NCBI RefSeq assembly: GCF_041434935.1
Contig: NZ_CP107964.1
Location: 6,989,001 to 7,053,000, forward strand
DNA from: Kitasatospora sp. NBC_00374
GTDB taxonomy: Bacteria > Actinomycetota > Actinomycetes > Streptomycetales > Streptomycetaceae
DNA: 64,000 nt
Direction of reading: 5' to 3'
Part shown: positions 1 to 8,849 of the stretch, one piece after another
Layout: every line of letters begins with the position of its first letter
How positions within the stretch are numbered: position 1 is the stretch's first letter
Program-made: the position numbers and the translations under genes
Notes under the pieces: model-generated
Database searches by the model: none
What the model saw: the letters and a program-made list of their open reading frames with translations, nothing else
Told to the model about the DNA's origin: nothing

Positions 1-26
1 TCCGGGGGCATCGGCGCGTGCGGGGC

Positions 27-407
27 TCAGGAGTAGACCGGCCCGGTGAACTTCTCGCCGGGGCCGGAGCCCGGGGCGTCCGGCACCAGCGAGGCCTCGC
101 GGAAGGCCAGCTGGAGCGAGCGCAGGCCGTCCCGCAGCGGGGCGGCGTGGAAGTTGCTGATCTCGGGGGCACCGGCGGTGACCAGGCCGGCCAGCGCGGT
201 GATCAGCTTGCGGGCCTCGTCCAGGTCCTTGTCCTTGTCGCCGCCCTCGGCGAGCCCGCACTTCACGGCGGCGGCGCTCATCAGGTGGACCGCCACGGTG
301 GTGATCACCTCGACGGCCGGCACCTCCGCGATGTCGCGGGTCAGGTCGTCGAAGCCGATGGCCCCGTCGCCGGGGTGCTCTTCGTGGTGCTCGGGCTGGC
401 TGGTCAA
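27..407 (-). CDS. DUF1844 family protein
   Basis: Small acidic cytoplasmic protein of 126 aa. The central segment (about residues 28-110: PAVEVITTVAVHLMSAAAVKCGL, then LDEARKLITALAGLV) matches the DUF1844 family, which is typically encoded next to infC in Streptomyces. Function is unknown. The start is read as TTG at 405-407 because no ATG or GTG precedes the conserved region and a GGAG element lies 9 nt upstream. It is divergent from the infC leader, so the two may share the 410-540 promoter region. No signal peptide or membrane segment. Confidence 0.8.
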   Translation of the reverse strand: MTSQPEHHEEHPGDGAIGFDDLTRDIAEVPAVEVITTVAVHLMSAAAVKCGLAEGGDKDKDLDEARKLITALAGLVTAGAPEISNFHAAPLRDGLRSLQLAFREASLVPDAPGSGPGEKFTGPVYS

Positions 408-529
408 GATGGCTCACTCCGTCGTGCCGGGTTGGGTACACAGCGAGCGTACCCAGGGGGTGGGCGCCGGGTGCGCCGCAGGTCGGCGGGCCCGGCCCGG
501 GAGGGGCGGAATACCGGTGCGGGGGGAAA

Positions 530-767
530 GGCTGTATGCTTCGAGACTGACCGGCCAGGTTCCCGCATGGGTTCGTGGCCAGCAAGTGGAGGCTCCACCC
601 AGGAGGCCCGAGAGGGCCGCCGCGACAGTCTCCCACCCGCTTCGTCCTCGCGGTCGACGGGTACGGTCCGCGACAGGCGCCCGCCAGGGTTGCCGGTCGC
701 CAGTGGCGCCCTCACCCGGCGCCCAGGATTGTGTGGAGCCCCGCCTGTCACCGTGCGGGGCTTTTTT
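530..767 (+). promoter_or_regulatory. infC operon leader with attenuator-like terminator
   Basis: The roughly 480 bases between the DUF1844 start and infC contain no gene. The leader ends in a GCCCCGC stem (738-744) paired with GCGGGGC (755-761) and followed by six T residues (762-767), a classical intrinsic terminator placed about 120 nt before the infC start. A premature terminator upstream of infC-rpmI-rplT suggests transcription attenuation. Ribosomal protein L20 controls this operon through leader RNA in Bacillus, and a similar logic here is inference. The promoter was not convincingly located; a TATGCT hexamer at 535-540 is the only candidate. Confidence 0.55.
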
Positions 768-886
768 CGTGCTTGCGGTGCTGTTCGCAGCGCAGCATGA
801 ATGAAGCCCCGCCCAGTGGTCGAAGCCACTACGTGCGACCGCCGTCCGACGGCCGCATCGAAAAAAGGTGCAACCGAGGAGGCCCC

Positions 887-1624
887 ATCAGCACCGAGCC
901 CCGCATCAACGACCGGATCCGCGTCCCCGAGGTGCGACTCGTCGGTCCCAGCGGCGAGCAGGTCGGCATCGTCCCGCTCGCCAAGGCGCTGGAGCTTGCC
1001 CAGGAGTACGACCTGGACCTGGTCGAGGTAGCCGCCACCGCGCGGCCGCCGGTCTGCAAGCTCATGGACTACGGCAAGTTCAAGTACGAGTCGGCCATGA
1101 AGGCCCGTGAGGCGCGCAAGAACCAGGCGCACACGGTCATCAAGGAGATGAAGCTCCGGCCGAAGATCGACCCGCACGACTACGACACCAAGAAGGGTCA
1201 CGTCGTCCGGTTCCTCAAGCAGGGCGACAAGGTCAAGATCACGATCATGTTCCGCGGTCGTGAGCAGTCCCGCCCCGAGCTGGGCTTCCGACTGCTGCAG
1301 CGGCTCGCGGACGACGTCCAGGACCTGGGCTTCGTGGAGTCCTCGGCCAAGCAGGACGGCCGAAACATGATCATGGTTCTTGGCCCGCACAAGAAGAAGA
1401 CCGAGGCCATGGCCGAGGCCCGTGCCATTGCGGACGCCCGCAAGGCCGAGCGCCAGGGCCGGACCCCCGGTTCGGTCGCCGACGACACCGAGGACGACAT
1501 CGAGGCCGACGAGGCCCTCGACCAGGCCGAGGACGTCGAGGGTGACGAGACCGAGGGCGACGAGGCCGTCGAGGCCCCGGCCGCCGAGGTCGAGCAGCCG
1601 GCCGAGACCGCCCAGGACGCCTGA
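887..1624 (+). CDS. infC: translation initiation factor IF-3, probable ATC start
   Basis: IF3 binds the 30S subunit, checks initiator tRNA and start-codon pairing, and prevents premature subunit joining. The N-domain (PRINDRIRVPEVRLVG onward) and C-domain (KIDPHDYDTKKGHVVRFLK, then KVKITIMFRGRE) are intact. The C-terminal tail of about 70 residues is very acidic (TEDDIEADEALDQAEDVEGD), an extension seen in actinobacteria. Homologous sequence begins at STEPRINDRIR. The only good ribosome site, GAGGAGG at 876-882, sits directly before ATC at 887, with no ATG or GTG nearby. That gives 245 aa and fits the well-known rare-codon initiation of infC. The alternative in-frame ATG at 797 would add 30 unconserved residues and lacks a ribosome site. 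First gene of infC-rpmI-rplT. Confidence 0.93.
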   Translation: MSTEPRINDRIRVPEVRLVGPSGEQVGIVPLAKALELAQEYDLDLVEVAATARPPVCKLMDYGKFKYESAMKAREARKNQAHTVIKEMKLRPKIDPHDYDTKKGHVVRFLKQGDKVKITIMFRGREQSRPELGFRLLQRLADDVQDLGFVESSAKQDGRNMIMVLGPHKKKTEAMAEARAIADARKAERQGRTPGSVADDTEDDIEADEALDQAEDVEGDETEGDEAVEAPAAEVEQPAETAQDA

Positions 1625-1796
1625 GCCCCAGCGGCTCACGGAACGTCCGAGCGACCGGCCACCAGGTACCGGGGCAGCCGCCCCGGTCACCGAGAACCGC
1701 CCTCCTGACCCGACCCCGGGTGGGGAGGGGCCTGTGCCCCGGGCCCGCACAGCAGTGTGCGGGGCCAAGGGGCGGACGATGAGGAGAGACGGCGAC

Positions 1797-1991
1797 ATGC
1801 CGAAGCAAAAGACGCACAGCGGCGCCAGCAAGCGCTTCAAGATCACCGGCTCCGGGAAGGTGCTGCGCGAGCGTGCGGGCCGTCGCCACCTGCTGGAGCA
1901 CAAGCCCTCGACGCTGACCCGCAAGCTGGCCGGCACCGTCGTGTTGGCCCCGGCCGACGCCAAGAAGATCAAGAAGCTTCTGGGCAAGTGA
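1797..1991 (+). CDS. rpmI: 50S ribosomal protein L35
   Basis: 64-aa basic protein starting MPKQKTHSGASKRFKITGSG, the hallmark L35 sequence, with the HLLEHKP motif in the middle. It is a structural protein of the large ribosomal subunit. The ATG at 1797 is preceded by GAGGAGAG about 9 nt upstream. It lies 172 nt after infC and 103 nt before rplT in the conserved three-gene operon, so its expression presumably follows the leader attenuator upstream of infC. Confidence 0.97.
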   Translation: MPKQKTHSGASKRFKITGSGKVLRERAGRRHLLEHKPSTLTRKLAGTVVLAPADAKKIKKLLGK

Positions 1992-2094
1992 TCGCCCGCC
2001 CGCGGCCTCGCCGTGGGACCGGCTGATCCTTCCCGACCCAATCGAATGACGGACCGCGTGAAGCAGTCCGCGGTCCAACCCAAGGAGTAATCAA

Positions 2095-2484
2095 GTGGCA
2101 CGCGTCAAGCGGGCAGTGAACGCCCACAAGAAGCGCCGGGTCATCCTCGAGCGGGCCAGCGGTTACCGCGGCCAGCGGTCGCGCCTGTACCGCAAGGCCA
2201 AGGAGCAGGTCACCCACTCGCTCGTCTACAACTTCAACGACCGCAAGAAGCGCAAGGGCGACTTCCGCCAGCTCTGGATCCAGCGCATCAACGCTGCGGC
2301 CCGTGCCAACGGCATCACCTACAACCGCTTCGTGCAGGGCCTGAAGGCCGCCGGCGTCGAGATCGACCGCAAGATGCTGGCCGAGCTGGCCGTGCACGAC
2401 GCGGGTGCGTTCGCCGTGCTCGTCGAGGTTGCCCGCAAGGCGCTGCCGGCCGACGTGAACGCGCCGAAGGTCGCCGCTGCCTGA
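2095..2484 (+). CDS. rplT: 50S ribosomal protein L20
   Basis: 129 aa starting MARVKRAVNAHKKRR, with the conserved YRGQRSRLYRKAKEQ and RNDRKKRKGDFRQLWI-type region, so a full-length L20. It binds 23S rRNA early in large-subunit assembly, and in other bacteria it represses its own operon by binding leader mRNA. The start is GTG at 2095 with AAGGAG 6 nt upstream. Last gene of the infC operon, followed by a strong terminator hairpin at 2512-2543. Confidence 0.97.
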   Translation: MARVKRAVNAHKKRRVILERASGYRGQRSRLYRKAKEQVTHSLVYNFNDRKKRKGDFRQLWIQRINAAARANGITYNRFVQGLKAAGVEIDRKMLAELAVHDAGAFAVLVEVARKALPADVNAPKVAAA

Positions 2485-2511
2485 TCCCGCGCGGATCACA
2501 GCTGAGCTGTC

Positions 2512-2543
2512 CGGACCCGCAGGCCACACGGCCTGCGGGTCCG
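2512..2543 (+). terminator. hairpin terminator after rplT
   Basis: A 13-bp perfect stem (CGGACCCGCAGGC at 2512-2524 with GCCTGCGGGTCCG at 2531-2543) and a 6-nt loop lie 27 nt after the rplT stop. There is no long T tract, which is usual in Streptomyces. Confidence 0.7.
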
Positions 2544-2598
2544 ATTCGTTGGCGCACCCCCGGCGGCGCACCCCCGGCCCTACCCAGAGAACGAGAGC

Positions 2599-3465
2599 AT
2601 GCAGAGCACCGACACCCCCCTGCTCACCTCCCTGCGCTCCCCGCGGGTGATCGCCGCCCGCCGGCTCGCCAAGCGGAACCAGCGCAGCAAGGAGCGCCGC
2701 TTCCTGGCCGAGGGGCCGCAGGCCGTCCGGGAGGCCGTGGCGTTCGGGCAGCTGCCGGGCTCGGCCGAGCACGCCGTGGTGGAGATCTACCTCACCTTCG
2801 AGGCGGCCGAGCGGCATTCCGAGCTCGTCGAGGCCGCGCTGGCCGCCGGACTGCCGGTGCTCACCGCCACCGACGAGGTGATCGCGGAGATCTGCGACAC
2901 CGTCACCCCGCAGGGCATCGTCGCGCTCTGCCGTTTCATCGACACGCCCTTCGACGAGGTGCTGGCCGCCCGCCCGCAGCTGGTCGCCGTGCTCGCGCAC
3001 GTCCGCGACCCCGGGAACGCCGGCACCGTGCTGCGGACCGCCGACGCGGCCGGCGCGGACGCCGTCGTCCTCACCGACGCCTCGGTGGACCTCTACAACC
3101 CGAAGGCCGTCCGGGCCTCCGTCGGCAGCCTGTTCCACCTGCCGTTCGCCACCGGCGTGCCGATCGAGGAGGCCGTCGCCCGGCTGCGCGAGGCCGGCGT
3201 GCGGGTGCTCGCCGCCGACGGCGCGGGGGAGCGCGACCTGGACCAGGAGCTGGACGAGGGCACCCTGGGCGCGCCCGGGGCCTGGGTCTTCGGCAACGAG
3301 GCCTGGGGCCTGCCGGAGGAGACCCGCGCACTGGCCGACGAGGTGGTGCGCGTGCCCATCCACGGACACGCCGAGAGCCTCAACCTCGCCACGGCCGCCG
3401 CCGTGTGCCTCTACGCCTCCGCCCGCGCACAGCGCTCGCCCGGAGGCTGTCGCGCACGGGGGTAG
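2599..3465 (+). CDS. TrmH/SpoU-family RNA 2'-O-methyltransferase
   Basis: 288 aa. It carries an N-terminal substrate-binding subdomain (RNQRSKERRFLAEGPQAVRE) and a C-terminal SPOUT knot with the three family motifs: NAGTVLRTADAAGAD (about 139-153), VFGNEAWGLPEE (about 233-244) and VPIHGHAESLNLATAAAV (about 253-270). It should transfer a methyl group from SAM to a ribose 2'-OH in rRNA or tRNA; the exact nucleotide cannot be told. Its position between L20 and the phenylalanyl-tRNA synthetase genes is the conserved actinobacterial arrangement. A second TrmH-family gene lies at 48465-49271. Confidence 0.9.
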   Translation: MQSTDTPLLTSLRSPRVIAARRLAKRNQRSKERRFLAEGPQAVREAVAFGQLPGSAEHAVVEIYLTFEAAERHSELVEAALAAGLPVLTATDEVIAEICDTVTPQGIVALCRFIDTPFDEVLAARPQLVAVLAHVRDPGNAGTVLRTADAAGADAVVLTDASVDLYNPKAVRASVGSLFHLPFATGVPIEEAVARLREAGVRVLAADGAGERDLDQELDEGTLGAPGAWVFGNEAWGLPEETRALADEVVRVPIHGHAESLNLATAAAVCLYASARAQRSPGGCRARG

Positions 3466-3521
3466 GGGCGCTAGGGTCAGCCTCGGGGCGGCAACACGCT
3501 GGGTAAGCGGGAGGGACACCC

Positions 3522-4625
3522 ATGGTGGGCAGTGCGGCACAGCTCGACCCGGACGAACTGCCGGACGGGCTCGTGGTCGCCGACGCCCGGGGCCTGGTGA
3601 CCGTCTTCAACAGCGCCGCCGCCCGGATCACCGGCATCAGCCCGGCCGCGGCGCTCGGCGCCCGGCTGGAGCAGGCCCTGCCGCTGGAGGACCTCGACGG
3701 CCGCCGCTGGTGGCAGCTCACCGATCCCTACGGCGGCCTGGCCGTCCGCACGGGCCAGCCGGAGCGCAACCTGCTGCTGCCCGGCGGCCGTGAGGTGCTG
3801 GCCTCGGCCCGGTACGTGCGCGCGCACCCGCGCGGCCGCGTCGAGCGGGTGGTCGTCTCGCTGCGCGGCACCGAGGCCCGCCGGCGCACCGAGCGCAGCC
3901 ACGCCGAGCTGATCGCGACCGTGGCGCACGAGCTGCGCTCCCCGCTGACCAGTGTGAAGGGCTTCACGGCGACCCTGCTGGCCAAGTGGGAGCGGTTCAA
4001 CGACGGGCAGAAGCGGGTGATGCTGGAGACCGTCGACGCGGACGCGGACCGGGTCACCCGGCTGATCGCCGAACTGCTCGACATCTCCCGGATCGACGCC
4101 GGCCGGCTGGAGGTCCGCAAACAGGTGGTCGACCTGCCGTCGGCGGTCCGTCGGCACGTCGAGGGCAAGGTCGCGGCCGGCATCCCGGCGGACCGCTTCC
4201 ACATCCGGATCGGTGAGCTCTCCGGGCCGCTGTGGGCCGACCCGGACAAGGTCGACCAGGTACTGGCCAACCTGCTGGAAAATGCGGTGCGGCACGGCGA
4301 GGGGACTGTCACCATCGAGGTGGCGTCCGCCAAGGAAGTGGTGGAAGCAGCCGGCTGGGAGCCTCCGGGCACCCCGCCCCGGGTCCTGGAAGGAACAGCG
4401 GTCACCGTGAGCGACGAAGGCAGCGGCATCCCCGAGGAGTCGATGCCGCGCGTCTTCACCCGCTTCTGGCGCGGCTCCAAGCGCGGCGGCACGGGCCTGG
4501 GCCTCTACATCGTCAAGGGCATCGTCGAGGCCCACGGCGGCACCATCAGGATCAGCCGCGCGCCCGGCGGCGGCGCCCAGTTCCGATTTATCCTGCCCGC
4601 CGGAGTGCCGGACTTCATGCTCTGA
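3522..4625 (+). CDS. PAS-domain sensor histidine kinase
   Basis: 367 aa, without signal peptide or membrane helices, so probably a cytosolic sensor. Residues about 10-115 form a PAS domain (DGLVVADARGLVTVFNSAAARITG). A HisKA dimerisation domain follows with the phospho-acceptor H-box IATVAHELRSPLTSVKGF (about 130-147). The HATPase domain has N-box NLLENAVRHGEG, G1 DEGSGIPEES and G2 GTGLGLYIVKGI. No response regulator gene is adjacent, so the partner is unknown. The ATG at 3522 has GGGAGG 7 nt upstream. Located between the TrmH gene and pheS, as in other Streptomyces. Confidence 0.9.
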   Translation: MVGSAAQLDPDELPDGLVVADARGLVTVFNSAAARITGISPAAALGARLEQALPLEDLDGRRWWQLTDPYGGLAVRTGQPERNLLLPGGREVLASARYVRAHPRGRVERVVVSLRGTEARRRTERSHAELIATVAHELRSPLTSVKGFTATLLAKWERFNDGQKRVMLETVDADADRVTRLIAELLDISRIDAGRLEVRKQVVDLPSAVRRHVEGKVAAGIPADRFHIRIGELSGPLWADPDKVDQVLANLLENAVRHGEGTVTIEVASAKEVVEAAGWEPPGTPPRVLEGTAVTVSDEGSGIPEESMPRVFTRFWRGSKRGGTGLGLYIVKGIVEAHGGTIRISRAPGGGAQFRFILPAGVPDFML

Positions 4626-4893
4626 GCGGCCCTGAGGGCCGCCGGGAGCCGCTGGAGCCGCCGGCCCGGCGGGCTTCGCCGTGCGAGGGCCGTCCCGGCC
4701 TGAGATCAGCCCTGCGCGCGCTACGACTACACTCGACCTTTGGCGTTGTGGTACGCCCTGCGCGGCCGAGCCGCGGACACCCCTCCTCCGGTTACGGGGA
4801 TCGGCTGCCCGCGACCAGGCCACGCCGGGCGTGACGCAAGGGCGAGCTGTTCGATCAGGACCCTTCACCAGCAGGAGCACGGGAAAGATAGAG

Positions 4894-6015
4894 ATGTCGG
4901 CACCCAATAAGTCGTACGACCCGGTAGAGGTCGAGGCACTCAAGCCCGAGGTGGTGGAGCAGGCCCGGGACGAGGCGGTCGCGGCCTTCGCCGCGGCCGG
5001 CAGCCTCGACGAGCTCAAGGCCGCCAAGGTCGCCCACACCGGCGACCGCTCCCCGCTGTCGCTGGCCAACCGTGAGATCGGCGCACTGCCGCCGCACGCC
5101 AAGGCGGCGGCCGGCAAGCTGATCGGTCAGGCCCGCGGCGCCGTCAACCAGGCGCTGGCCCGGCGCCAGGTCGAGCTGGAGGCGGAGCGGGACGCCCGGG
5201 TGCTGGTCGAGGAGGCGGTGGACGTCACGCTGCCGTACGACCGCGCCCCGCGCGGCGCCCGGCACCCGCTGACCACGCTGGCCGAGCGGATCGAGGACAC
5301 CTTCGTGGCCATGGGCTACGAGGTCGCCGAGGGCCCCGAGGTGGAGGCCGAGTGGCTCAACTTCGACGCCCTCAACCTGCACCAGGACCACCCGGCCCGC
5401 TCGATGCAGGACACCTTCTTCGTCCAGGCCCCGGACGGCACGCCGGACTCCGGCGTGGTGCTGCGCACCCAGACCTCCCCGGTCCAGGCCCGCACCATGC
5501 TCGACCGCGAGCCCCCCATCTACGTGGTCTGCCCCGGCCGGGTCTACCGGACCGACGAGCTGGACGCCACCCACACCCCGGTCTTCCGGCAGGTCGAGGG
5601 CCTGGCGGTGGACGAGGGCATCACCTTCGCCGACCTCAAGGGCACCATCGAGCAGCTGGTGTCCAAGCTCATCGGCGACGGCCTGGAGCTGCGCTGGCGG
5701 CCCTCGTACTTCCCGTTCACCGAGCCGAGCGCCGAGATCGACCTGCAGTGCTTCGTCTGCCGGGGCGAGAGCGTCGGCAACCCGGACCGCCCGTGCCGGA
5801 CCTGCTCCTCCGAGGGCTGGATCGAGCTCGGCGGCTGCGGCGTCGTCAACCCGCGGGTGCTGGTCGCCTGCGGCGTCGACCCGAGCCGCTACAGCGGGTT
5901 CGCCTTCGGCCTGGGCCTGGAGCGAATCCTGATGAACCGCCACAACGTCGCCGACATGCGCGACATGGTCGAGGGTGACGTCCGCTTCACCCTCCCGTTC
6001 GGGATGGAGATCTGA
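4894..6015 (+). CDS. pheS: phenylalanyl-tRNA synthetase alpha subunit
   Basis: 373 aa. Catalytic subunit of the alpha2-beta2 enzyme that charges tRNA-Phe. The N-terminal helical arm (about 1-90) is followed by a class II core with motif 1 around HPLTTLAERIEDTFVAMGY, motif 2 VFRQVEGLAVDEG and motif 3 FGLGLERILMNR; a Cys cluster (CFVCRGESVGNPDRPCRTC) lies between. The ATG at 4894 begins MSAPNKSYDPVEVEALK; upstream codons are not conserved. It overlaps pheT by one base (TGATG), so the two are translationally coupled. The 268-nt upstream gap holds no recognisable T-box or leader peptide. Confidence 0.96.
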   Translation: MSAPNKSYDPVEVEALKPEVVEQARDEAVAAFAAAGSLDELKAAKVAHTGDRSPLSLANREIGALPPHAKAAAGKLIGQARGAVNQALARRQVELEAERDARVLVEEAVDVTLPYDRAPRGARHPLTTLAERIEDTFVAMGYEVAEGPEVEAEWLNFDALNLHQDHPARSMQDTFFVQAPDGTPDSGVVLRTQTSPVQARTMLDREPPIYVVCPGRVYRTDELDATHTPVFRQVEGLAVDEGITFADLKGTIEQLVSKLIGDGLELRWRPSYFPFTEPSAEIDLQCFVCRGESVGNPDRPCRTCSSEGWIELGGCGVVNPRVLVACGVDPSRYSGFAFGLGLERILMNRHNVADMRDMVEGDVRFTLPFGMEI

Positions 6016-8528
6016 TGCGCGTCCCGCTCTCCTGGCTGCGCGAGTACGTCGACCTTCCGGCGGGTGAGACCGGCCGCGACGTGGCGGCCCGCCTGGTCCG
6101 GGCCGGCCTCGAGGTCGAGACCGTCGAGCAGCTCGGCGCCGACCTCAAGGGCCCGCTGGTGGTCGGCCAGGTCCTCTCCATCGAGACGCTGACCGGGTTC
6201 AAGAAGCCGATCCGGCACTGCTTCGTCAACGTCGGCGACGCCAACGGCACCGGCGAGCCGCAGGAGATCGTCTGCGGCGCGACCAACTTCGCCGTCGGCG
6301 ACAAGGTCGTCGTGGTCCTGCCGGGCGCCGTGCTGCCCGGCCCGTTCCCGATCTCCGCGCGGCAGACCTACGGCCACACCTCGGCCGGCATGATCTGCTC
6401 CGCCCGCGAGCTGGGCATGGGCGACGACCACGACGGCATCATCGTGCTGCCGCCCGAGTACGAGCCCGGCACCGACGCGATCGAGCTGCTCCAGCTGGTC
6501 GACGAGGTGCTGGACATCGCGGTCACCCCGGACCGCGGCTACTGCCTGTCCATGCGCGGTGTGGCCCGCGAGGCCGCCGCCGCGTACGGGCTGCCGCTGG
6601 CCGACCCGGCGCTGCTGGACGTCCCCCCGGCCAACTCCTACGGCCACCTGGTCAAGGTCGCCGACCCGGCCGGCTGCGACCGCTTCGTGGCCCGCACCGT
6701 CACCGGTGTGGACCCGGCCGCGAAGTCCCCGATCTGGCTGCAGCGCCGGCTGCAGAAGTCGGGCATCCGCCCGATCTCGCTGACCGTCGACATCACGAAC
6801 TACGTGATGCTGGAGGTCGGCCAGCCGCTGCACGCCTACGACCGCGACCGGGTGGACGGCCCGATCCAGGTCCGCCGCGCGGCCGAGGGGGAGACCCTCA
6901 CCACGCTGGACGGGGTCACCCGCAAGCTGTCCACCGAGGACCTGCTGATCTGCGACAACAGCGGCCCGATCGGCCTGGCCGGCGTCATGGGCGGCTCCAC
7001 CACCGAGATCCTCGACCCGGTCCTGGACCCGGAGACCGGTCTGGTCAGCGGCTCCACCGAGGTGATCATCGAGGCCGCGCACTTCGAGCCGATCAGCATC
7101 GCCCGTTCCGCGAAGCGGCACAAGCTGCCCTCCGAGGCGTCCAAGCGCTTCGAGCGCGGTGTCGACCCGGAGGCCGCCCGCGCCGCCGCCCAGCGCGCCG
7201 TCGACCTGCTGGTCCTGATCGCCGGCGGCACCGCCGAGGCCGGGGTCACCGACATCGCGGCCCCGCACCCGCTGCGCACCATCGCCATCGACGCGGACCT
7301 CCCGGACCGGGTCGCCGGCACCGGGTACGGCCGCGAGACCGTCACCCGGCGCCTGCAGGAGATCGGCTGCTCCGTCGTGGGCACCGACATCCTGGAGGTC
7401 ACCCCGCCGACCTGGCGGCCCGACCTCACCGACCCGTACGACCTCGCGGAGGAGGTCATCCGGCTGGAGGGCTACGACAACGTCCCCGCCCGGATGCCCA
7501 CCGTCCCGCCGGGCCGCGGGCTGACCGAGGCCCAGCGCTTCCACCGCCGGGCCGGTGTGGCGCTGGCCGGGGCTGGCTACGTCGAGGTGAACAACTACCC
7601 GTTCATCGGCGAGGCCGTGCTGGACGCCCTCGGCTTCGAGCAGGACGACGAGCGCCGCCGGACGGTGACGCTGGTCAACCCGCTCAACGACGAGGAGCCG
7701 GGCCTGCGCACCACGCTGCTGCCCGGGCTGCTCGGCGCCCTGCGCCGCAACATCGGCCGCGGCAACACCGACCTGGCGGTCTTCGAGACCGGCACGGTGT
7801 TCCTGCCGAAGGCGGAGCTCAAGGTGGCCCCGCGGCTGCCGGTGGACCGCCGTCCGACCGAGGCCGAGCTGGCCGAGCTGGACGCCGCGCTGCCGGACCA
7901 GCCGCGCCGGATCGCCGTCGCCCTCGCGGGCGAGCGGCTGCCGTCCGGCTGGTGGGGCAAGGGCGCGGGCGCGAGCTGGGCGGACGCCGTCGAGGCGGCC
8001 CGTACGGTGGCCCGCGCGGCCAACGTCGAGCTGACCGTCCGGCAGGCCCAGCGGGCCCCGTGGCACCCGGGCCGGTGCGCCGAGCTGCTGGTCGGCGAGC
8101 GCGTGGTCGGCCACGCCGGTGAGCTGCACCCGCGGGTGATCAAGGCGCTGCACCTGCCCGAGCGCACCGCGGCGATGGAGATCGACGTGGACCTGCTCTT
8201 CGCCGACGGCGGGCAGCGGGTCGGCGGACCGGCGGTGTCCTCCTACCCGGTGGCCACCCAGGACGTCGCGCTGATCGTCGACGCCGCCGTCCCGGCCGCC
8301 GAGGTCGAGTCCGCGCTGCGCGACGGTGCGGGCGAACTCCTGGAGGCCATCCGGCTGTTCGACGTCTTCACCGGCGAGCAGGCGGGCGAGGGCAAGAAGT
8401 CGCTGGCGTACTCGCTGCGGTTCCGCGCCACCGACCGCACGCTGACCGCGGACGAGGCCTCGGCCGCCCGCGCGAACGCCGTCGCGGCGGCGGGGACGCG
8501 CACCGGCGCGGTGCTGCGCGGCGCCTGA
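6015..8528 (+). CDS. pheT: phenylalanyl-tRNA synthetase beta subunit
   Basis: 837 aa. It has an N-terminal tRNA-binding domain of the EMAP/OB type (about 40-155, VVGQVLSIETL), then the B3/B4 editing region that hydrolyses Tyr-tRNA-Phe, the B5 domain, the catalytic-like core and a C-terminal anticodon-binding ferredoxin fold (SYPVATQDVALIVD to the end). It forms the heterotetramer with PheS. The start ATG overlaps the pheS stop by one base. A long GC-rich hairpin after the stop probably terminates the operon. Confidence 0.96.
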   Translation: MRVPLSWLREYVDLPAGETGRDVAARLVRAGLEVETVEQLGADLKGPLVVGQVLSIETLTGFKKPIRHCFVNVGDANGTGEPQEIVCGATNFAVGDKVVVVLPGAVLPGPFPISARQTYGHTSAGMICSARELGMGDDHDGIIVLPPEYEPGTDAIELLQLVDEVLDIAVTPDRGYCLSMRGVAREAAAAYGLPLADPALLDVPPANSYGHLVKVADPAGCDRFVARTVTGVDPAAKSPIWLQRRLQKSGIRPISLTVDITNYVMLEVGQPLHAYDRDRVDGPIQVRRAAEGETLTTLDGVTRKLSTEDLLICDNSGPIGLAGVMGGSTTEILDPVLDPETGLVSGSTEVIIEAAHFEPISIARSAKRHKLPSEASKRFERGVDPEAARAAAQRAVDLLVLIAGGTAEAGVTDIAAPHPLRTIAIDADLPDRVAGTGYGRETVTRRLQEIGCSVVGTDILEVTPPTWRPDLTDPYDLAEEVIRLEGYDNVPARMPTVPPGRGLTEAQRFHRRAGVALAGAGYVEVNNYPFIGEAVLDALGFEQDDERRRTVTLVNPLNDEEPGLRTTLLPGLLGALRRNIGRGNTDLAVFETGTVFLPKAELKVAPRLPVDRRPTEAELAELDAALPDQPRRIAVALAGERLPSGWWGKGAGASWADAVEAARTVARAANVELTVRQAQRAPWHPGRCAELLVGERVVGHAGELHPRVIKALHLPERTAAMEIDVDLLFADGGQRVGGPAVSSYPVATQDVALIVDAAVPAAEVESALRDGAGELLEAIRLFDVFTGEQAGEGKKSLAYSLRFRATDRTLTADEASAARANAVAAAGTRTGAVLRGA

Positions 8529-8544
8529 CGGCGCCCGACGGCCT

Positions 8545-8588
8545 GGCAGGGCCCCGTCCCCGGACTCGTTCCGGGGGCGGGGCCCTGC
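8545..8588 (+). terminator. terminator hairpin after pheT
   Basis: A nearly perfect 18-bp inverted repeat beginning GGCAGGGCCCC and ending GGGGCCCTGC, with a 4-nt CTCG loop, lies 17 nt after the pheT stop. There is no T tract. Confidence 0.65.
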
Positions 8589-8750
8589 GGCGTTTCGGGC
8601 GAACCGCAGCAGGGCCCGAGCGGCGGCAGGGCCCGGCGGCGGCATGGAACGGGCCATCGGTGCAGGTGGTCGGTGGTGCGGGGGCCCATGGCGGCACGGT
8701 GGCGGCGCGGGGGCCGGGATGTCGATCAACTCCTTTCTGCGGTATGGGTC

Positions 8751-8780
8751 TTGCGGGTGGGGTGTCAGGAGCGCTTCAAT
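8751..8780 (+). promoter_or_regulatory. candidate promoter of the chitosanase gene
   Basis: TTGCGG (8751-8756) and TTCAAT (8775-8780), separated by 18 bases, give a plausible vegetative promoter. It would put the transcription start inside the downstream 19-bp palindrome, the expected layout for repression. Assignment rests on position and hexamer resemblance only. Confidence 0.4.
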
Positions 8781-8782
8781 CA

Positions 8783-8801
8783 GTTAGGAAAGTTTCCTAA
8801 C
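8783..8801. promoter_or_regulatory. perfect palindromic operator upstream of chitosanase
   Basis: GTTAGGAAAGTTTCCTAAC is a perfect 9+1+9 palindrome located 49 bp before the chitosanase start. It resembles the box bound by the ROK-family repressor CsnR in front of chitosanase genes of Streptomyces and Kitasatospora, as I recall that literature. No ROK regulator gene lies in this window, so the repressor must be encoded elsewhere. Confidence 0.75.
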
Positions 8802-8849
8802 TCGAACTGCGGGTTCCTCCATGCCCGCAGCCGGCAGACGGAGCGTCAC

